The notes beneath the pieces are model-generated. The model had not been told where the DNA came from. It made no database searches and was given only the letters and a program-made list of their open reading frames with translations. A DNA stretch of 64,000 nucleotides from Parelaphostrongylus tenuis (lineage: Eukaryota > Nematoda > Chromadorea > Rhabditida > Metastrongylidae), in contig JAHQIW010004378.1 in assembly GCA_019055375.1 (NCBI GenBank), forward strand, positions 62,001 to 126,000, written 5' to 3'. Shown here piece after piece: positions 52,151 to 64,000 of this stretch; the first letter of the stretch is position 1; each line of letters begins with the position of its first letter. Position numbers and translations under genes: made by a program.

Positions 52151-52979
52151 GTAAAGTTCTGTGGTACTGTCTTTCAAAGGAGCGGTCTTCCGGTTTTACC
52201 TGCAGCCATTACTATTGCAGAGTGTAAGACCGAACCAATAGACTTTATAACTGGGTACCTATAAAGACATATCCTCATATCTTTATTCTTTGTTTGTGCA
52301 ATTTTAGCGGAACATGTTTTGTGACCTATGAGATGTTTTAAATTTATACCAAATCTGCATCGATATGGGAGAGGTTGGTAGCCTGAAGAGTTCAATAACG
52401 CATGGTGTTTGTAAGGTTATCTTGTACTCTGTACAAATCACAGAAAAAGGCATCTTTTGGGGCTGAACAGTTCGTTTCACTGAATCTCTGAGTAATATCT
52501 TCTTTTGTTATACAGACATGGTACCAGACAGTCGTTGATTAGAAAGATACCAAAATGCCTCCAATTGGTTCCATCAATAAACCAAAATTTACATTTGAAT
52601 ATATCTTTTCTGCAGTAAGATGCTAACCTCGTTGGAGACGAATATAACTGTAGAGAATGAGCGATCTGGGGTAGCCACAAGGTACAGAATGATGAAAATT
52701 CCAAAGATTGGTCATGATCATTTGGGTATCTTTTTAACTATTAATTAGACCATGAAGAAAGCACTTGTACATAAATCTTTCAATGGTGATATTTTTGCTG
52801 ATTGACATAAGATACAAGTAACCGACAGAACAAAGAGAACAAAGGAATACTCTCAAAGTAATGATCTTCCAGTAGCCAAAAGAAGACAATAAGAAGTGAA
52901 CGTTCGACAGAAGAGGAGGAGAATGGATTTGTGGGCCTCTTGTGGAAACTCAGCCTCATAACCGGCTACCGATCAGTTT

Positions 52980-53440
52980 TGACACTTATCAGTTGTATCA
53001 ACAATTTCAATCGACTGTTTTGAGACACCGCTCAAAATTAATTTATCGTGACAGCATATTTTAAGCCTTTCATGAGTTTCGATATGGCACTTATAAAGAA
53101 GTCGAGGATGCCGTTACACATGCCAAGCTATCGAAGATAAGATGGACTGGACACGTGATACGTTTTATAGACAGCCGATGGACAAGATCTCTTCCCAGCT
53201 GGATTCTGCGGATGTCAAGCGCACCACAGGAGGACCAGACGGTGAAGTCTAATATGTTCACGGAAAGCCGAGAGGAAGGATAAAATGGTCAACGACTTTT
53301 TGAAGCAAGGAGTTTCCACTGGTAAGACCGCGTTCAAGATTCAATACACCTGATAGTTAATTCTGAACCAACATGGCATATAGTTTTCTATAAGCAACTA
53401 TACAAGTAATTCGTTCTTGACAGCGTCAACATGCTTGTAG
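52980..53440 (+). mobile_element. Nested remnants: TIR-repeat piece, RTE tail and decayed PLE terminal repeat
   Basis: 52,995-53,110 matches the 'CGACTATTTTGAGA' family. 53,125-53,300 reads 'KIRWTGHVIRF' and 'TRSLPSWILRMSSAPQ', the RTE post-RT tail, broken by stops. 53,345-53,440 ('tgaaccaacatggcatatag') resembles the PLE terminal block. Confidence 0.6.
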
Positions 53441-53579
53441 GTGCCCGATCGAGTCGCTTCATGGTCAGCGGTACATCAAGTGATTGTACTCGAAAAAATT
53501 GCATTGCTGACAATTTTATGTTTTCTCGTCACGGAACATGTAATTATTGTGAGAATATAATAACTAAATGGGAGATAAT

Positions 53580-54400
53580 TTATATAAAAAGTTCACAATT
53601 CAAAATTGCATCAGAAAACTGAGATCGCTGCATGGTACGGTCACTGGAAGAGTTTTCGTTATGCTTAAGTTTTCACGCAAATAATAGAAAGATATTGTCA
53701 TAAAACTAACACGGCATTATTAGAAGAAACAACATAACAAGAGCATAAAAACGCCGAGATAAAAGAGCTTAATTTTCTCGACTGAACGATTACAAAGCAG
53801 TTTCACTAATGGACTTGTCACATCGTTCACACTCCGAAGATAGCCTAAAAAATCAAGACAGTTAAGTATTTGTGGGAGTCATTTTGAATGAACAACAAAC
53901 CAAATGACTTTTTAATACCTACTCGACTGCGTTGGAAATATCTTCTTCAACTCATCATAAACTGCCCTGATTCTAGGCGATTGCTCTGTAATCCAGAATA
54001 AGATCCTCCTTTTGTTGAAAAATTACATTCTTACTTATCATTTTGAGCGGGTCTGTAAAAGAGCGGTCGACAGCAGAGGTATATCTCTATCTTTTCATTG
54101 ATAAGCGGCATTGATATCACAGGAAAAGCCCGGGTATTTCAGTGGTTAGTAAGCGACCCCGTAAAGGGTTAATTGCGGTGTATATTCGTACTTGAAGTCG
54201 AGAGACTTGCCTTACACCCAACATTATTAGATGTATCGATGAAAGCTATATTCACCGTAATTGGTATTCTGCAAAAGCTTGCCTTGATAGATGAAAATCC
54301 AACCAGATTTGAGAGCCGATCGCCTTGTGAGTGGTGGGACCCACCGCTACACCGCTAGGAATTCGTGAGCGTAGAATTTGTGCTTAAGTCATGATTTTTG
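53580..54400 (-). pseudogene. Decayed duplicate of the DUO-like gene's early exons
   Basis: Minus-strand pieces match three neighbouring exons and introns of the deubiquitinase. 54,390-54,268 matches exon 41479-41361: both start 'HKFYAHEF', and 'DFHLSRQAFAEYQLR' here parallels 'NFDLSKQHSGRHQMR', but a frameshift and stop lie between. About 54,030-53,930 reads 'EQSP' and 'VYDELKKIF', like exon 41129-41038. About 53,840-53,760 matches exon 40957-40885. Intron sequence near 53,590-53,650 also matches 40,700-40,770. No USP or OTU core is present, so this fragment cannot make an enzyme. Confidence 0.75.
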
Positions 54401-56620
54401 CAAAATACAACATATTACATGAGGTAGCAGATTTTAAAAAAGTATTTAAAGTAAAAGAAATTTGCCTTTACATTCGACTGTTTCTTGTAAACTCGCTCAA
54501 GATAATGTAATGTGATAACATATTTTAAGCCTTTCATGTGGGTTGCTGAGGCACTTATAGTGCTAGACAAACTTAGGTTATTCAGCAACGCCAACGATCG
54601 AAATGAATATATTTTATCGGTTTTTTAGTGAGCAAGTAGGAAGTTAGGATGGCTATTCCGCTGTCCATCGTCGTCTGTGTAGATCAGAGCTATAGCCATT
54701 GAATTTTGTAATGGTTTCAATTAGCTGGCTGAATGTCGCAGCAGTGAAGTTATACTTTTGAAGAAGGTTTTAAAGAAAGTTGTGATTTGTGGAAAACGGA
54801 TATTACCAAAGCAGAATTTAACCGTCCGTTAATGAATATTCCCATTGTAGTCTTACAACACAGCATTTCAGATTAAAAAGTAAGGGATGTCACGGGAGTT
54901 CTGACGAAAGCAAGTAAGAAATTAGTTGCCTGAGGGACAGGAAAATTTTTTACTTTTGTAATTTTCATGAGCTCTTGGGAGTTCCCATCAACACTTTCAA
55001 CCTTTTTCTATTTGAATGATGACGTCTTTTGCGTGAAGACATAGATAATTGTGTTTAACTATCAATCACGTCAACTTTTGAGGTCATTTTCACGAGCTCC
55101 ACTCAAATCTAAGTGTGAGTTCATCATCTCTACTCTAGAAGTAATAGATGCAAGTCTCTAGTGGTGTTTGAAATATGAGAACCGAAGACCATTGTTAAAC
55201 TTGCAGCCGACGCACACTGTAGTCAAGCAGTTCCGGTGTTGTTTTATGGTGTTTATGGTCACTACATGCCTTTGCGGACAGTGCCTTTTCGGCTGGCGGG
55301 CGGTCCGGACGGCAAACAAGTTATAGGATGAATTTTCAGTGAATTAGTGATTGGACTATATTTCGATGGATTTCCTAATACTAGTGAAGCTTGACTCAAA
55401 ACATTTTCATTTTGTCCTGAATGGACAAATCATCTTATCAAATACTAGTATTTCTCAATTGGTGTTATGATTCTAAAATGTGTTATGCATGTCTCGCAGT
55501 TTGACAATAATCAATACAGCGAAATATAATTTACCGGACCGTCATGATACTACGAGCTTGTCACAGAAGCTTACTTGGCGTTTCGCGCAATGGATGCAAA
55601 GGTCTTTTATCAAACGAATATTTCTTGTTAGTCACTGTAAGTGTATTTGATTGCATGGGTACCAGGCGAAGTCTATCTTTAACAAGCCACATGACAAGCT
55701 GAACTTTGACGAGGGTTGACTTGACTTATCTTGAGATTAAGATGGAAGATTTTAATGATGACAAGAAAATCAAACATTTAATATTTGAAATTCTACAGCT
55801 CTTGCTAAACATCGTATAAAAAACGTCAAATCTAAGATTTTTTGGGTTCACGGCTGGAAATGATATCTGCAGCGCAGGTGTTACCCGTGGGATACATATT
55901 AACAATATCGGAATGAGCTAGATGTTGGCGTTCACTGGTTGTTATGATTATTAACAAAATAATTAGGTTTTATTTTCACACTTGAAAGCTGACATTTTTC
56001 ATTACCTTAAACATTGGAGGCCATCGGTGACAATTATTTCTCCGGAACCAATTAAAGACATCTTACCAAAAGTGTGATCAGATTTCGTGATATAAGTGAA
56101 GCCACTCTCCGATTCTATTGTTTTGACTCGGGCTGTCGTCACTTGATCAGTTTGTCACAATCCATCAAAACGTCAGAACTATTCAGCCACATTTAGCATG
56201 CACTCGCTCACATGGTGTTCTGCCGCCTCAGATACCATTCAATTTGTGCACTCCAATGCAAACGAATATCTGTGTATAGATCAACGACTTCGATTAACTC
56301 GATTTCATTAAAGACGATGGTGCGAAACGCTGGCTGAATAGATCTATCTATCAGCTACGTGCTAGTCTAATGCCCATATGTAGTGAAGCCATGATGATCA
56401 TTCAGTCATTTATAACGAGTTCAATAAAATCCTCTGCATAGCACATCCTACGCGGATTGATCAGTCTTGAATGCTTCATTTTCCTTTCTCTCATCCATGA
56501 ATCTCCGATTGTAAAACTATTCTATATCCTGAATTATGAGATGTCTTTGTTGCCTGGGCTCATTCGTGCTAAATTATGCACAAGGAACATAAAGTGGTGC
56601 TTCCTCTGTGAACAAAACAG
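54400..56620. other. Spacer with little recognisable content
   Basis: It contains a 'CGACTATTTT'-family fragment at about 54,470-54,560 and half of a piggyBac-like MITE end at about 55,260-55,320. No exon-like frame was found in the remainder. Confidence 0.4.
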
Positions 56621-56621
56621 T

Positions 56622-56694
56622 TGCCCCGAACCAGGATCGAACTGGTGACCTTTAGATCTTCAGTCTAACGCTCTCCCAACTGAGCTATCGAGGC
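56622..56694 (-). tRNA. tRNA-Phe (anticodon GAA)
   Basis: A complete 73-base cloverleaf on the minus strand. The acceptor stem GCCTCGA/TCGGGGC pairs throughout with one G-T, the D stem is GCTC/GAGC, the anticodon stem TTAGA/TCTAA with loop CTGAAGA giving GAA, and the T stem ACCAG/CTGGT with loop TTCGATC. All stems are intact, there is no intron, and the sequence is close to nematode tRNA-Phe as I know it. Unlike the SINE heads in this window it has no SINE body attached. Confidence 0.95.
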
Positions 56695-56749
56695 TCACAC
56701 CCTGACTTTTGGAAATCCCAAATTGGAAGAGAGCGAGGATCTCAATATA

Positions 56750-56840
56750 GTAATGGTCATATGGCCATGCTAGAGTAAAACATGGGTTCAACTTCCTTCT
56801 GGTGTCGAATGTTTGCATATCGCTCAGCATCCTCGTATAC
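56750..56840 (+). repeat. Partial tRNA-like SINE
   Basis: The B-box half 'catgggttcaacttccttct' and the family tail 'gcatatcgctcagcatcctc' remain. Confidence 0.45.
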
Positions 56841-57090
56841 GTAATTACAACACCATAATAGTGCTAATAAAGCAGTTAAATGAAAAATTTATTTTAATTA
56901 AAAGCGTTCAATAGTTGTCAGCGTAACTGAAACTAAAGGAAACCCTCTCTATTGTTGGGTATATTATAAAAGTTAGGGCAATGTGAGAAATATTGAGTAA
57001 GAAAAAGTAGACGAATACAAGGTTTTCCAAAAACAGTTCACTGATTCGGTTTCGCTTTGACGTTTTCAAATGGTTTCTATGGCTCGGCAT

Positions 57091-60000
57091 TTACGGCGCC
57101 TTTACAGTTGTGGTAACAGTACGTTCGACAGTTTTCTCCCAATCATACGGATCCTTGATGTCGCCTCCTGCTGATTTCGCTCCCTATAAAACTACAGTCA
57201 CTTATAAAACGTAAAAACACTATGTTTCCAGTTTTTAAATATTTCATGAAAAGTGCGGTGGAGTGAAGCAGTGGCAGTGATGCCATCTTCAAGAGCACAC
57301 CACTGAGTTCAATCATGCTCTGGATTCATTAGAACTTCTATTTCGTTGGTTATTAGCGTTATGGGTGGGACGAAGAAGTAGAATGCAGAAATGCTTAGAT
57401 CTGCACGGTAAGTCGGAAAGCGGGTCGATTAGAAATTTTCTGAAAAAAAATCCTCTAAAGCTTGGCTTATCTCATTCTTTGTATGCTGCCGTTCTACGAG
57501 GTTGATTGATTTCACTAAACTCTACTTTTACGGCTTGGTTATTTTAGATTTTTATTAAGAAGTGCTTGATTTGGGCATTCATTCAACTTCACGTACCTTA
57601 CTCATTCTGAATTTGTAACGGCCAATCTCCACTGATAGTAAGATTCTCAGCGAAGTTTCTATTCGCATCTTTCTACCGCATTTGTTCTCTATGGTCGTGT
57701 CTATTACGGACATGAAGAAGTACTCAAGACCTATTCCGCGATCTCAAACTCATCGATCTCTCCGGATGCGGATGGCTAACGTTAATCAAATGCACGTCGG
57801 GCCGTCCTTCAGTGTTCCAAAAAAGCGCTTGCCTTTCTCTTAAAGACCACTCCACTGTTCTTCTCCTCCATCTGTTTCGTGTATCACACTTTTTTTAATT
57901 GCGTCATATCAGCTTTATTTGATGTAAGCTATAGATCTTCATATGATTTACTTTGACGGCATATCAGTGTAATTATTCCCACAAAAGAGTTTGGTTTAAT
58001 GCATCAGCCCCTGGAAGATAAAGAATTTGGAATGCTTGAGGTACAGTGTCAAGCCATAATCATGTGCGTACTACCGAGCACCTCTAGTCCCTGCGCTATA
58101 CTTGTCCCTGTTGAGGAAATAAATAGGGATAATTGTAGTCGATGACTCCATACTAGATTAATAGTGAAAACTATGATCAAACTGATATTTTTCGAACCTG
58201 TTCTGATAATTTGTAGATAAAGTCGTAGTCGACGTGGTCGTGATACTTTAAGCTGTCAATGTAATCGAGCATTTTGCTAAGTTCTTCTTTACATGGTACA
58301 CCACCGAGAGCAGCATCCTAAAGTATTGCGTTTGGTCATACACTTTTCAGAAACGATTACGACAACGAACTTGGCTATGATGATGGAGTTAATGATTGTG
58401 ATAGCAGTAATAAGGATAACAACGAGAAATAAACAAAAATGTGTTTGTTTTCGACCTTTAAAAGCACAACTGTGAATAGTCAGTGCAGTCGACTATTTTG
58501 ACACCTCGCTTTAGAACACTATAATCTGATTACGCGTTTCTAGCCTTTTATGAGGTTTTTTATAGATACTTGTATTGTGAAAGACACGTGTTTCGGCCGT
58601 CCAGCCTCGTCCACTGATGGCACGGTGCCTTTTCGTTCAATCAATTTCTCGGAGATCTATCCCTGTATAGAGGAAGCGATAACCAAGCACTCAACGTAAA
58701 CAATTACTATAAGGTCTTTTTCTAGTGTCTGATTGTCGAATACATGCGTATGACTGTTACGAGGGCATACGTGGTAAACAATGCAATCGACTATTTTGAG
58801 ACCTCGCTCGAGAACAGTATAATCTGGAAAAAGATCACCGAGGAGCTGATTGCGAAAAGGCACCGTGCAACTGACTAGGCCAGAAGGCCGAAACTCGTAA
58901 TCTGCACTGCAAAAGTGCCTATACAGACCTTATAAAAAGCTCATATGCATTGTCAGATTACATTGTTTTTGACCGAGATCTCAGAATAGTCGACTGCACT
59001 GATTGACAATCAATTATATATGTCCAGGTAATAGAGATACGCATGCATACGATAATTAAACACTTTGAAAGAACATCACGGTGATTGCATCGCAGTACGC
59101 TAAATGTAAAAAGTTTGTTGTCGCTTGCTCTGTACACGGGTAGTTCCCCGAGGAATTAATTGAACGAAAAGACACCATGAACAATTCTGATCCTCTGATG
59201 ATACTAACGTAGGCCCATGTCATCAATAAATGTCTTAAACATAACAGATAAATGATCCTATGATGGATTTATTTCAACGACTTTCTAAGCAGATGCAAAT
59301 CTGGCATTCGTGCTTCCTAGTTCTCTGAAAGTGTTGATATCGGCACTTACCCTTCTTTCAGCGCGCATTTGCTCCTTTATTTTTAGTACATCATCCTTCT
59401 CATTTTTGGATTTCCATAGTAATCCTGTAAAATCAGGTTTTCATATTAGAACTTCGGGAGGCGTAATGACTAACAATGTTAGCACTTCTTTATCCGCTTA
59501 TTTGTTTTATTTCACCTAAACTTTCCATTTTTTTTTCCTATCTTGTCACATCTAATTCATCGTTTTACCATAAATAATACATAGTACACGTTCGTCATTT
59601 TCAAAATGTATTACTTGATTATCTTCTGAGGAAGTTACACAAAATACAGAATCACTGGAATTCGGAGGCCAAAAATGTCGCTACTGATCCTTGCGGAAGC
59701 GCATTCCTAGTTTGAAAACCTTCAATTCATTTTAGTCCAAGATGCTCCTGTTGAGCCATTGCGGAGACTCTGTGGCGGCCCATATTTGACTACAGGGTCT
59801 CAAAATTGCTAAACCACTTAAACATCGACTAAATACCAGCTATACCTGTATCCTTATTATTCGTAAGAAATAATAACAAAGTTTAGAGCAAATAACACGC
59901 AGTGTTACATTAGAATTTTCGAATATGGACGTTCTTTTTACTGAATTTATTCTTATAAAAGCCTTTTAGCGATAATCTATCATTTCGATAATAATGTTCC

Positions 60001-63000
60001 ATTAAAATCTCAATTTATCTAATAATTTTCGATAGTTTCATTGCGGAGCACTTGGATAAAAGCTTGCGGAAAGGCGCAACGCCATCAATTATACTAACTG
60101 AATGAGACACTCCGCTGCAGTCGTTCCACGTTTTGTAACACTTCGTCCCCAAAGAGTGAGGATATCATTTTACTGATGAAAAGCAGTGAAAAAGAAAATT
60201 CGTCCTGATAGTTTATGCATAGTGGATTTTTTGCCATGTATGTCCATAATTTTCAAAAGTACTCTCTAGCTACTATTGAACTGTTTCTGATGATTTCTTA
60301 GTTATTAGTTCGACTTGAATTTCTTTGCTGCAATTTCTTTCATAAAATATGATAAATATTAATGAACTTCAAGAATTCTGTCAAAGAATAAACCTCCTGG
60401 TATAGTTATATCCAGTATTAGGTAGAACCACGATTCACAATCATCTTTCGGACCCATCTCAACATTTCTATGACAGGCCATGGAAGCGAATCTAATCGTT
60501 CCCTTAATAATTAAGATATTTAATAGTTTCCATGATCAAAGGTAAAACGTTAAATTTAAGAGTCAAAATCCACTTGGTTTGGTGAGAGATGCTAACCTAT
60601 AAAGCAAAAATGTGAAGATTTTTGAAACCGTAAATGTATATTACTAGCTTTACTCCTCTTTATCAAATGATAAGTCTTTGCCTTCGTTTCATTGCTCAAA
60701 GCAAGAACTATTTCAATGGAATTTTGATTACCTTTAACTAAACACTTCGTCGTTACTTGCCTTTCTCAGACTACGTAAAATCCCTAATACTAGGCGTTAT
60801 GTGATCTTAGAAACCTCATAAACACACGATTAATTTGGAGAGTAACACGAATCATGATGCAAAATGTTTTATGAATTGTCTTTAGTTTTATGAAGCAACA
60901 ACTCGTTGCTTGTCTTCTATAAAAGGCAAACATCGAGTTTTGGGGTCGTACGTGATTGGTCGGCTTCCATAGTGGCGAAGATTGAAGGTCAACTCAAACA
61001 GATACCTTAAATCGAACGCTCTGTCGTGGTGCCTTTAGCTCGCCTTTCACATTTGTGATTTTCCTTGCGATTCCAAAATCAAGTATGTACACCTGAATTT
61101 CTATTTAAATTTTTGAATTCATAAATTTGTTCGTGGTCCTGCAGCGATTTTACGGTTCCATTAATTACCTAATAAACCCATGATTTCGATATTTACATTG
61201 CCAACCGATCTTCAAGGAATTGAATTTCGTTGCCTCGGAGAATGTTTCTGATAATTTCGTATTTCCAATGATCGATGAAATTCATGGAAAGCTTTCGGAT
61301 CGGCTACTTTCTCGTGTTTTTTTTTCTGAGGACAAATGCCACGAACGTTACTTCACAAAAGGTTACCACTTGAGTGAAAACTGATTCTCAAATAAACAAA
61401 GAGAGATTTTACTAACTTTTTGACAAACAAACCAGATACCTAATGTATTGTTATTATCTGCATCACTGTAGTGGAATATAAACTCTTACCACTCGTTTCT
61501 TGTCGCCTAAACCACATGCGTAATTGGCCGGCTTTAGATCACGATGTATAAAACCGTGCTTATGTAAGTCTTCACATGCCTCTAGACATTGTATGCCGGC
61601 ACCCATACTAGTAGGCACTGTGAACACCTGGATATAGGAAGATTTTTTTTTGCGAAATCCTCGTTGGGAGCGACAAGTGTAAGCGCTCTTACTTTGTTAG
61701 GCCGTGATGCTTTAAGATCGGCAAGACTTTTACCGACCAACTCCATGACGAGAAAAAAGAACATATCCTTTTTGCCTCGATCGATAATTGATGTGAAATG
61801 CGACTGTTTTCGTCGACCCGCTACGAGTTTTAGAATTGCAATCTGGAATTGGACACAACACCAATCGTGTTATAGTCGAGTATTTGATTAATACGTCTTC
61901 ACTACGGTTTATTTCTTAGATACGACTAATTCACAAAAACTCTGAAAAGGTCCTCGTTAGAAATTCCTAAGACGTCACCGCCAGTCGCCGAAATGTGAGA
62001 AGCTCTATCCACAATAACTACAATTTGTTAACATACTTTTCTACAAACTGAGAGAGTGGGCAGAATTTGATATTTCAGTCTTATCAGTTGCTAGTAGAAT
62101 ACCAGTTACATTATTTATAGACGCGACATGTCATCACAATTGCTATACAGAACGCCTCAGCCAGGCTATCCTCAAGACTGGAAGGAGACGCGCTTAATCA
62201 GTATCCTACCACGTTCAATAAGAAGAGGAAAGGCGATTTGAATGCTAGAAGCACTGAGATCTGCGCAGTGAAAAACACTCTGTAATACGGATCAAATAAG
62301 TTGCTAAAGAGGGGACCACAACTATCGTAAAGATTACAGAAGTTCTTGCAATGGATTGGCTTCCTTACATTCATCCTCCATAAAACTCTTTGAAAATTTC
62401 ACGTGGTGCTTTAAGTGCCGCAACCGAACTTCGTTTTCATTATAAGAATATTTGGAGATACAAATCAGTATCACTATTCAAAGCATGCGCCATTAGCCTG
62501 AAAACATTTCTACGACCTAGTGCAGAATTTTTCAAGCTTCCTATTGGTATCAAATTCCTCTATACTTACCGCATCATTGCCGCTCATTGAAGCAATTCGC
62601 TGATTTACAGACTCAAATTGGAACTTGATGTACAGACCGCATTTGAGAACATTAATCGCGCAAAGGCTCAAAAATTTGTGTTAAGGCAAGCAACGTTTGG
62701 ATTTTTTTGCTGAATTTCGCACTGGATACGCCAACTTGGAGGACTAGCCGCGCTCTGGACGACCCACGCCAAATTGACCGGGAGGTCGCCACTGAATCTG
62801 TTGAAGAGAATTCGACTTGGATTATCGGTGTGTTAGCTGAAGATTTTGACTATGATGATGTGACAATCACCAGAATAGTAAAAGAAACAGGCTTGAGCAA
62901 GCTTCTAATCAGTAAATCTTGTGCTTAATGCTCTAGGGCCGTAATTTATGAGAACACGTAGATGTCTAGAAGGCACAAGATTGTAAAATGAGCGTATTTT

Positions 63001-63771
63001 TTTCACAACAAGACTTTCCTGTGAATCAAAAGCACGGTGAGGTGTAGAGAAGATCCGCGAAAGTGCACAAGATAAGGAATGCAGAGAATTTCTGCCAAAA
63101 CGCAGGGAAAACTAAATCACTCAAGAAAAAGGACGGAACTAAACAAAATCTTGCGGAGTGACCCTATGGCATCTATAGATTCACGGTAAGCGGAGCGAAA
63201 AAGCAGAAGTCGTCCAGTGCGCAGAAAATACGAAAATAGGTGTCGTCGGAAGAGTGTTGAAGATTTTGACTTATGGATTATCACAACTTTCCTGTATATG
63301 TTGAGAATTATAATTCTGCTCGCTAGCGATTTTCAACAGTATAGACGTTTTTCGACGAATCAACTTTGTGTTTTATTTCATGAAAACTAACATGAAAATT
63401 TCCGAGGTGGAAAAAACTGCTCAGTGGTAAAGCGACTCACTTCCATCTTTAATTTCGAATGCCGACGTTGCTCAATTTTTTTTCTCGACTTTCATTGCGT
63501 ACTCTTTTTTTACATCTTTTTGGTCATGAACTCTGAACAAATTAAGCTAAATCGCTTTTCTAAAATTCCACAAATGTATACTAATTACTTGTATACGGCG
63601 CCGAATCCTCCTTCACCGAGTAGATTGACAATGACGTAGTTCGCCTTGCTGGATTCGATCACTGTCCCCTAAACGGATTGGATCAGTGGGTTATGAAACG
63701 ACTCCTATGAGTTATGATGATAAGAAACCAACCGGTTTGATGCCAAGATCGTCTTCCTCCTCCTCGCTCAT
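57091..63771 (-). CDS. Tau-tubulin/casein-kinase-1-like protein kinase
   Basis: Ten exons in transcript order: 63771-63733, 63668-63589, 63532-63441, 61842-61693, 61627-61490, 61092-61006, 60502-60394, 59424-59351, 58317-58198, 57183-57091 (TAA at 57,093-57,091). Every junction keeps phase, giving about 326 residues once one extra A is ignored. Motifs: glycine loop LGEGGFGAVYK (about 30-40), lysine in EYAMKVE (54), HRDLKPANY (catalytic Asp about 150), DFG (about 171-173), then 'GTIRFASMACHRNVEMGPKD', the CK1/TTBK substitute for the APE segment, and 'DDCESWFYLILDITIPG'. The tail 'DYIDSLKYHDHVDYDFIYKL' also fits. Nematodes have many such kinases, often germline-expressed. There is little beyond the kinase domain. 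The third exon has a +1 frameshift in a run of eight A at 63,476-63,483. Likely a Ser/Thr kinase in the cytosol; substrate unknown. Confidence 0.93.
57245..57320 (+). repeat. tRNA-like SINE head, degraded
   Basis: 'gtgaagcagtggcagtgatg' and 'tgagttcaatcatgctctgg' stand at A- and B-box spacing, in the spacer 5' of the final kinase exon. Confidence 0.4.
58478..59010. mobile_element. Element with 24-bp terminal inverted repeats and hammerhead-like cores
   Basis: The left end 'tcagtgcagtcgactatttt' is mirrored by the right end 'gaatagtcgactgcactga'. Inside are two inverted blocks ('acacgtgtttcggccgtcca' on the left, 'ggccagaaggccgaaact' on the right) and a central copy of the end at 58,779. There is no coding capacity. 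It is inserted in a kinase intron. Confidence 0.7.
58871..58900 (+). ncRNA. Degenerate hammerhead-like core
   Basis: CTGACTAG is followed by a perfect four-pair stem II (GGCC/GGCC, loop AGAA) and GAAAC. Two core bases differ from CTGATGAG. Confidence 0.35.
62140..62300 (+). repeat. Copy of the 'CCGGCAGTCAACAA' repeat, 3' half
   Basis: 'cctcagccaggctatcctca' to 'gaatgctagaagcactgaga', as in the other copies; it lies in the 1.6-kb intron between kinase exons 3 and 4. Confidence 0.6.
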
Positions 63772-64000
63772 GTCTCATTCGACTATAGATGCTCGTTCAC
63801 ACTTTGAAAATGCTTTTATAGTGAGGGAAGACATAACAAGTGAATGATAATGATAATGGAGTGATTTCAGCATTTATCTCTCTCATTGCTCAAAAACATT
63901 TCTCTTATCACATTTTTCCTTCACTCCTCTTCCTCAGTGCGGTCGACCATATCATAAGGATTGGAATTGTGTCTGAGCATCGCAGAATAAGGAGGGATCC
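63772..64000 (-). promoter_or_regulatory. Likely 5' flank of the kinase gene
   Basis: The sequence upstream of the kinase start is pyrimidine-rich on the plus strand and ends at the window edge. No TATA-like element, operator or spliced-leader acceptor can be called with confidence. Confidence 0.25.

Overview
The window looks like nuclear DNA of a strongylid (hookworm-like) nematode. It is AT-rich, has no prokaryotic gene packing, and its real genes are chains of short exons with GT..AG introns. The protein families are typical of worms: a tau-tubulin/casein-kinase-1-like kinase and a deubiquitinase joining a USP domain to an OTU domain. The space between exons is full of tRNA-derived SINEs, foldback elements, MITEs and decayed retroelements. 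Genes were assembled by hand from splice sites, exon phase and protein motifs; no alignment or database search was possible.

Layout. 0.8-2.7 kb: a Penelope-like element (PLE) on the + strand, with a broken reverse transcriptase and an open GIY-YIG endonuclease frame. 4.5-21.6 kb (minus): a large gene I do not recognise, with twelve exons placed and joining well in phase; its introns hold many repeats and a possible small + strand gene at 9.7-11.1 kb. 26.3-45.5 kb (minus): a USP+OTU deubiquitinase of the DUO type, with a PH-like N-terminus, a Ser/Thr-rich linker, a USP core, acidic linkers and an OTU domain. 53.6-54.4 kb (minus): a decayed duplicate of its early exons. 56.6 kb (minus): an intact tRNA-Phe(GAA). 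57.1-63.8 kb (minus): a ten-exon TTBK/CK1-like kinase of about 326 residues.

Mobile DNA explains most of the rest: PLE terminal repeats, some in head-to-head pairs, one carrying a complete hammerhead ribozyme; a long foldback family with about a dozen copies; a TTAA-flanked piggyBac-like MITE; mariner and RTE-type remnants; two kinds of tRNA-headed SINE; and several smaller inverted-repeat families.

Three observations stand out. The first is the hammerhead ribozyme at 34,195-34,237. The second is the fused USP-OTU gene with a local pseudogene copy. The third is a set of +1 errors in homopolymers that break otherwise good exons in both the deubiquitinase and the kinase, which points to homopolymer sequencing error rather than two dead genes. 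The four minus-strand features are all in one orientation, but nothing shows that they form an operon.
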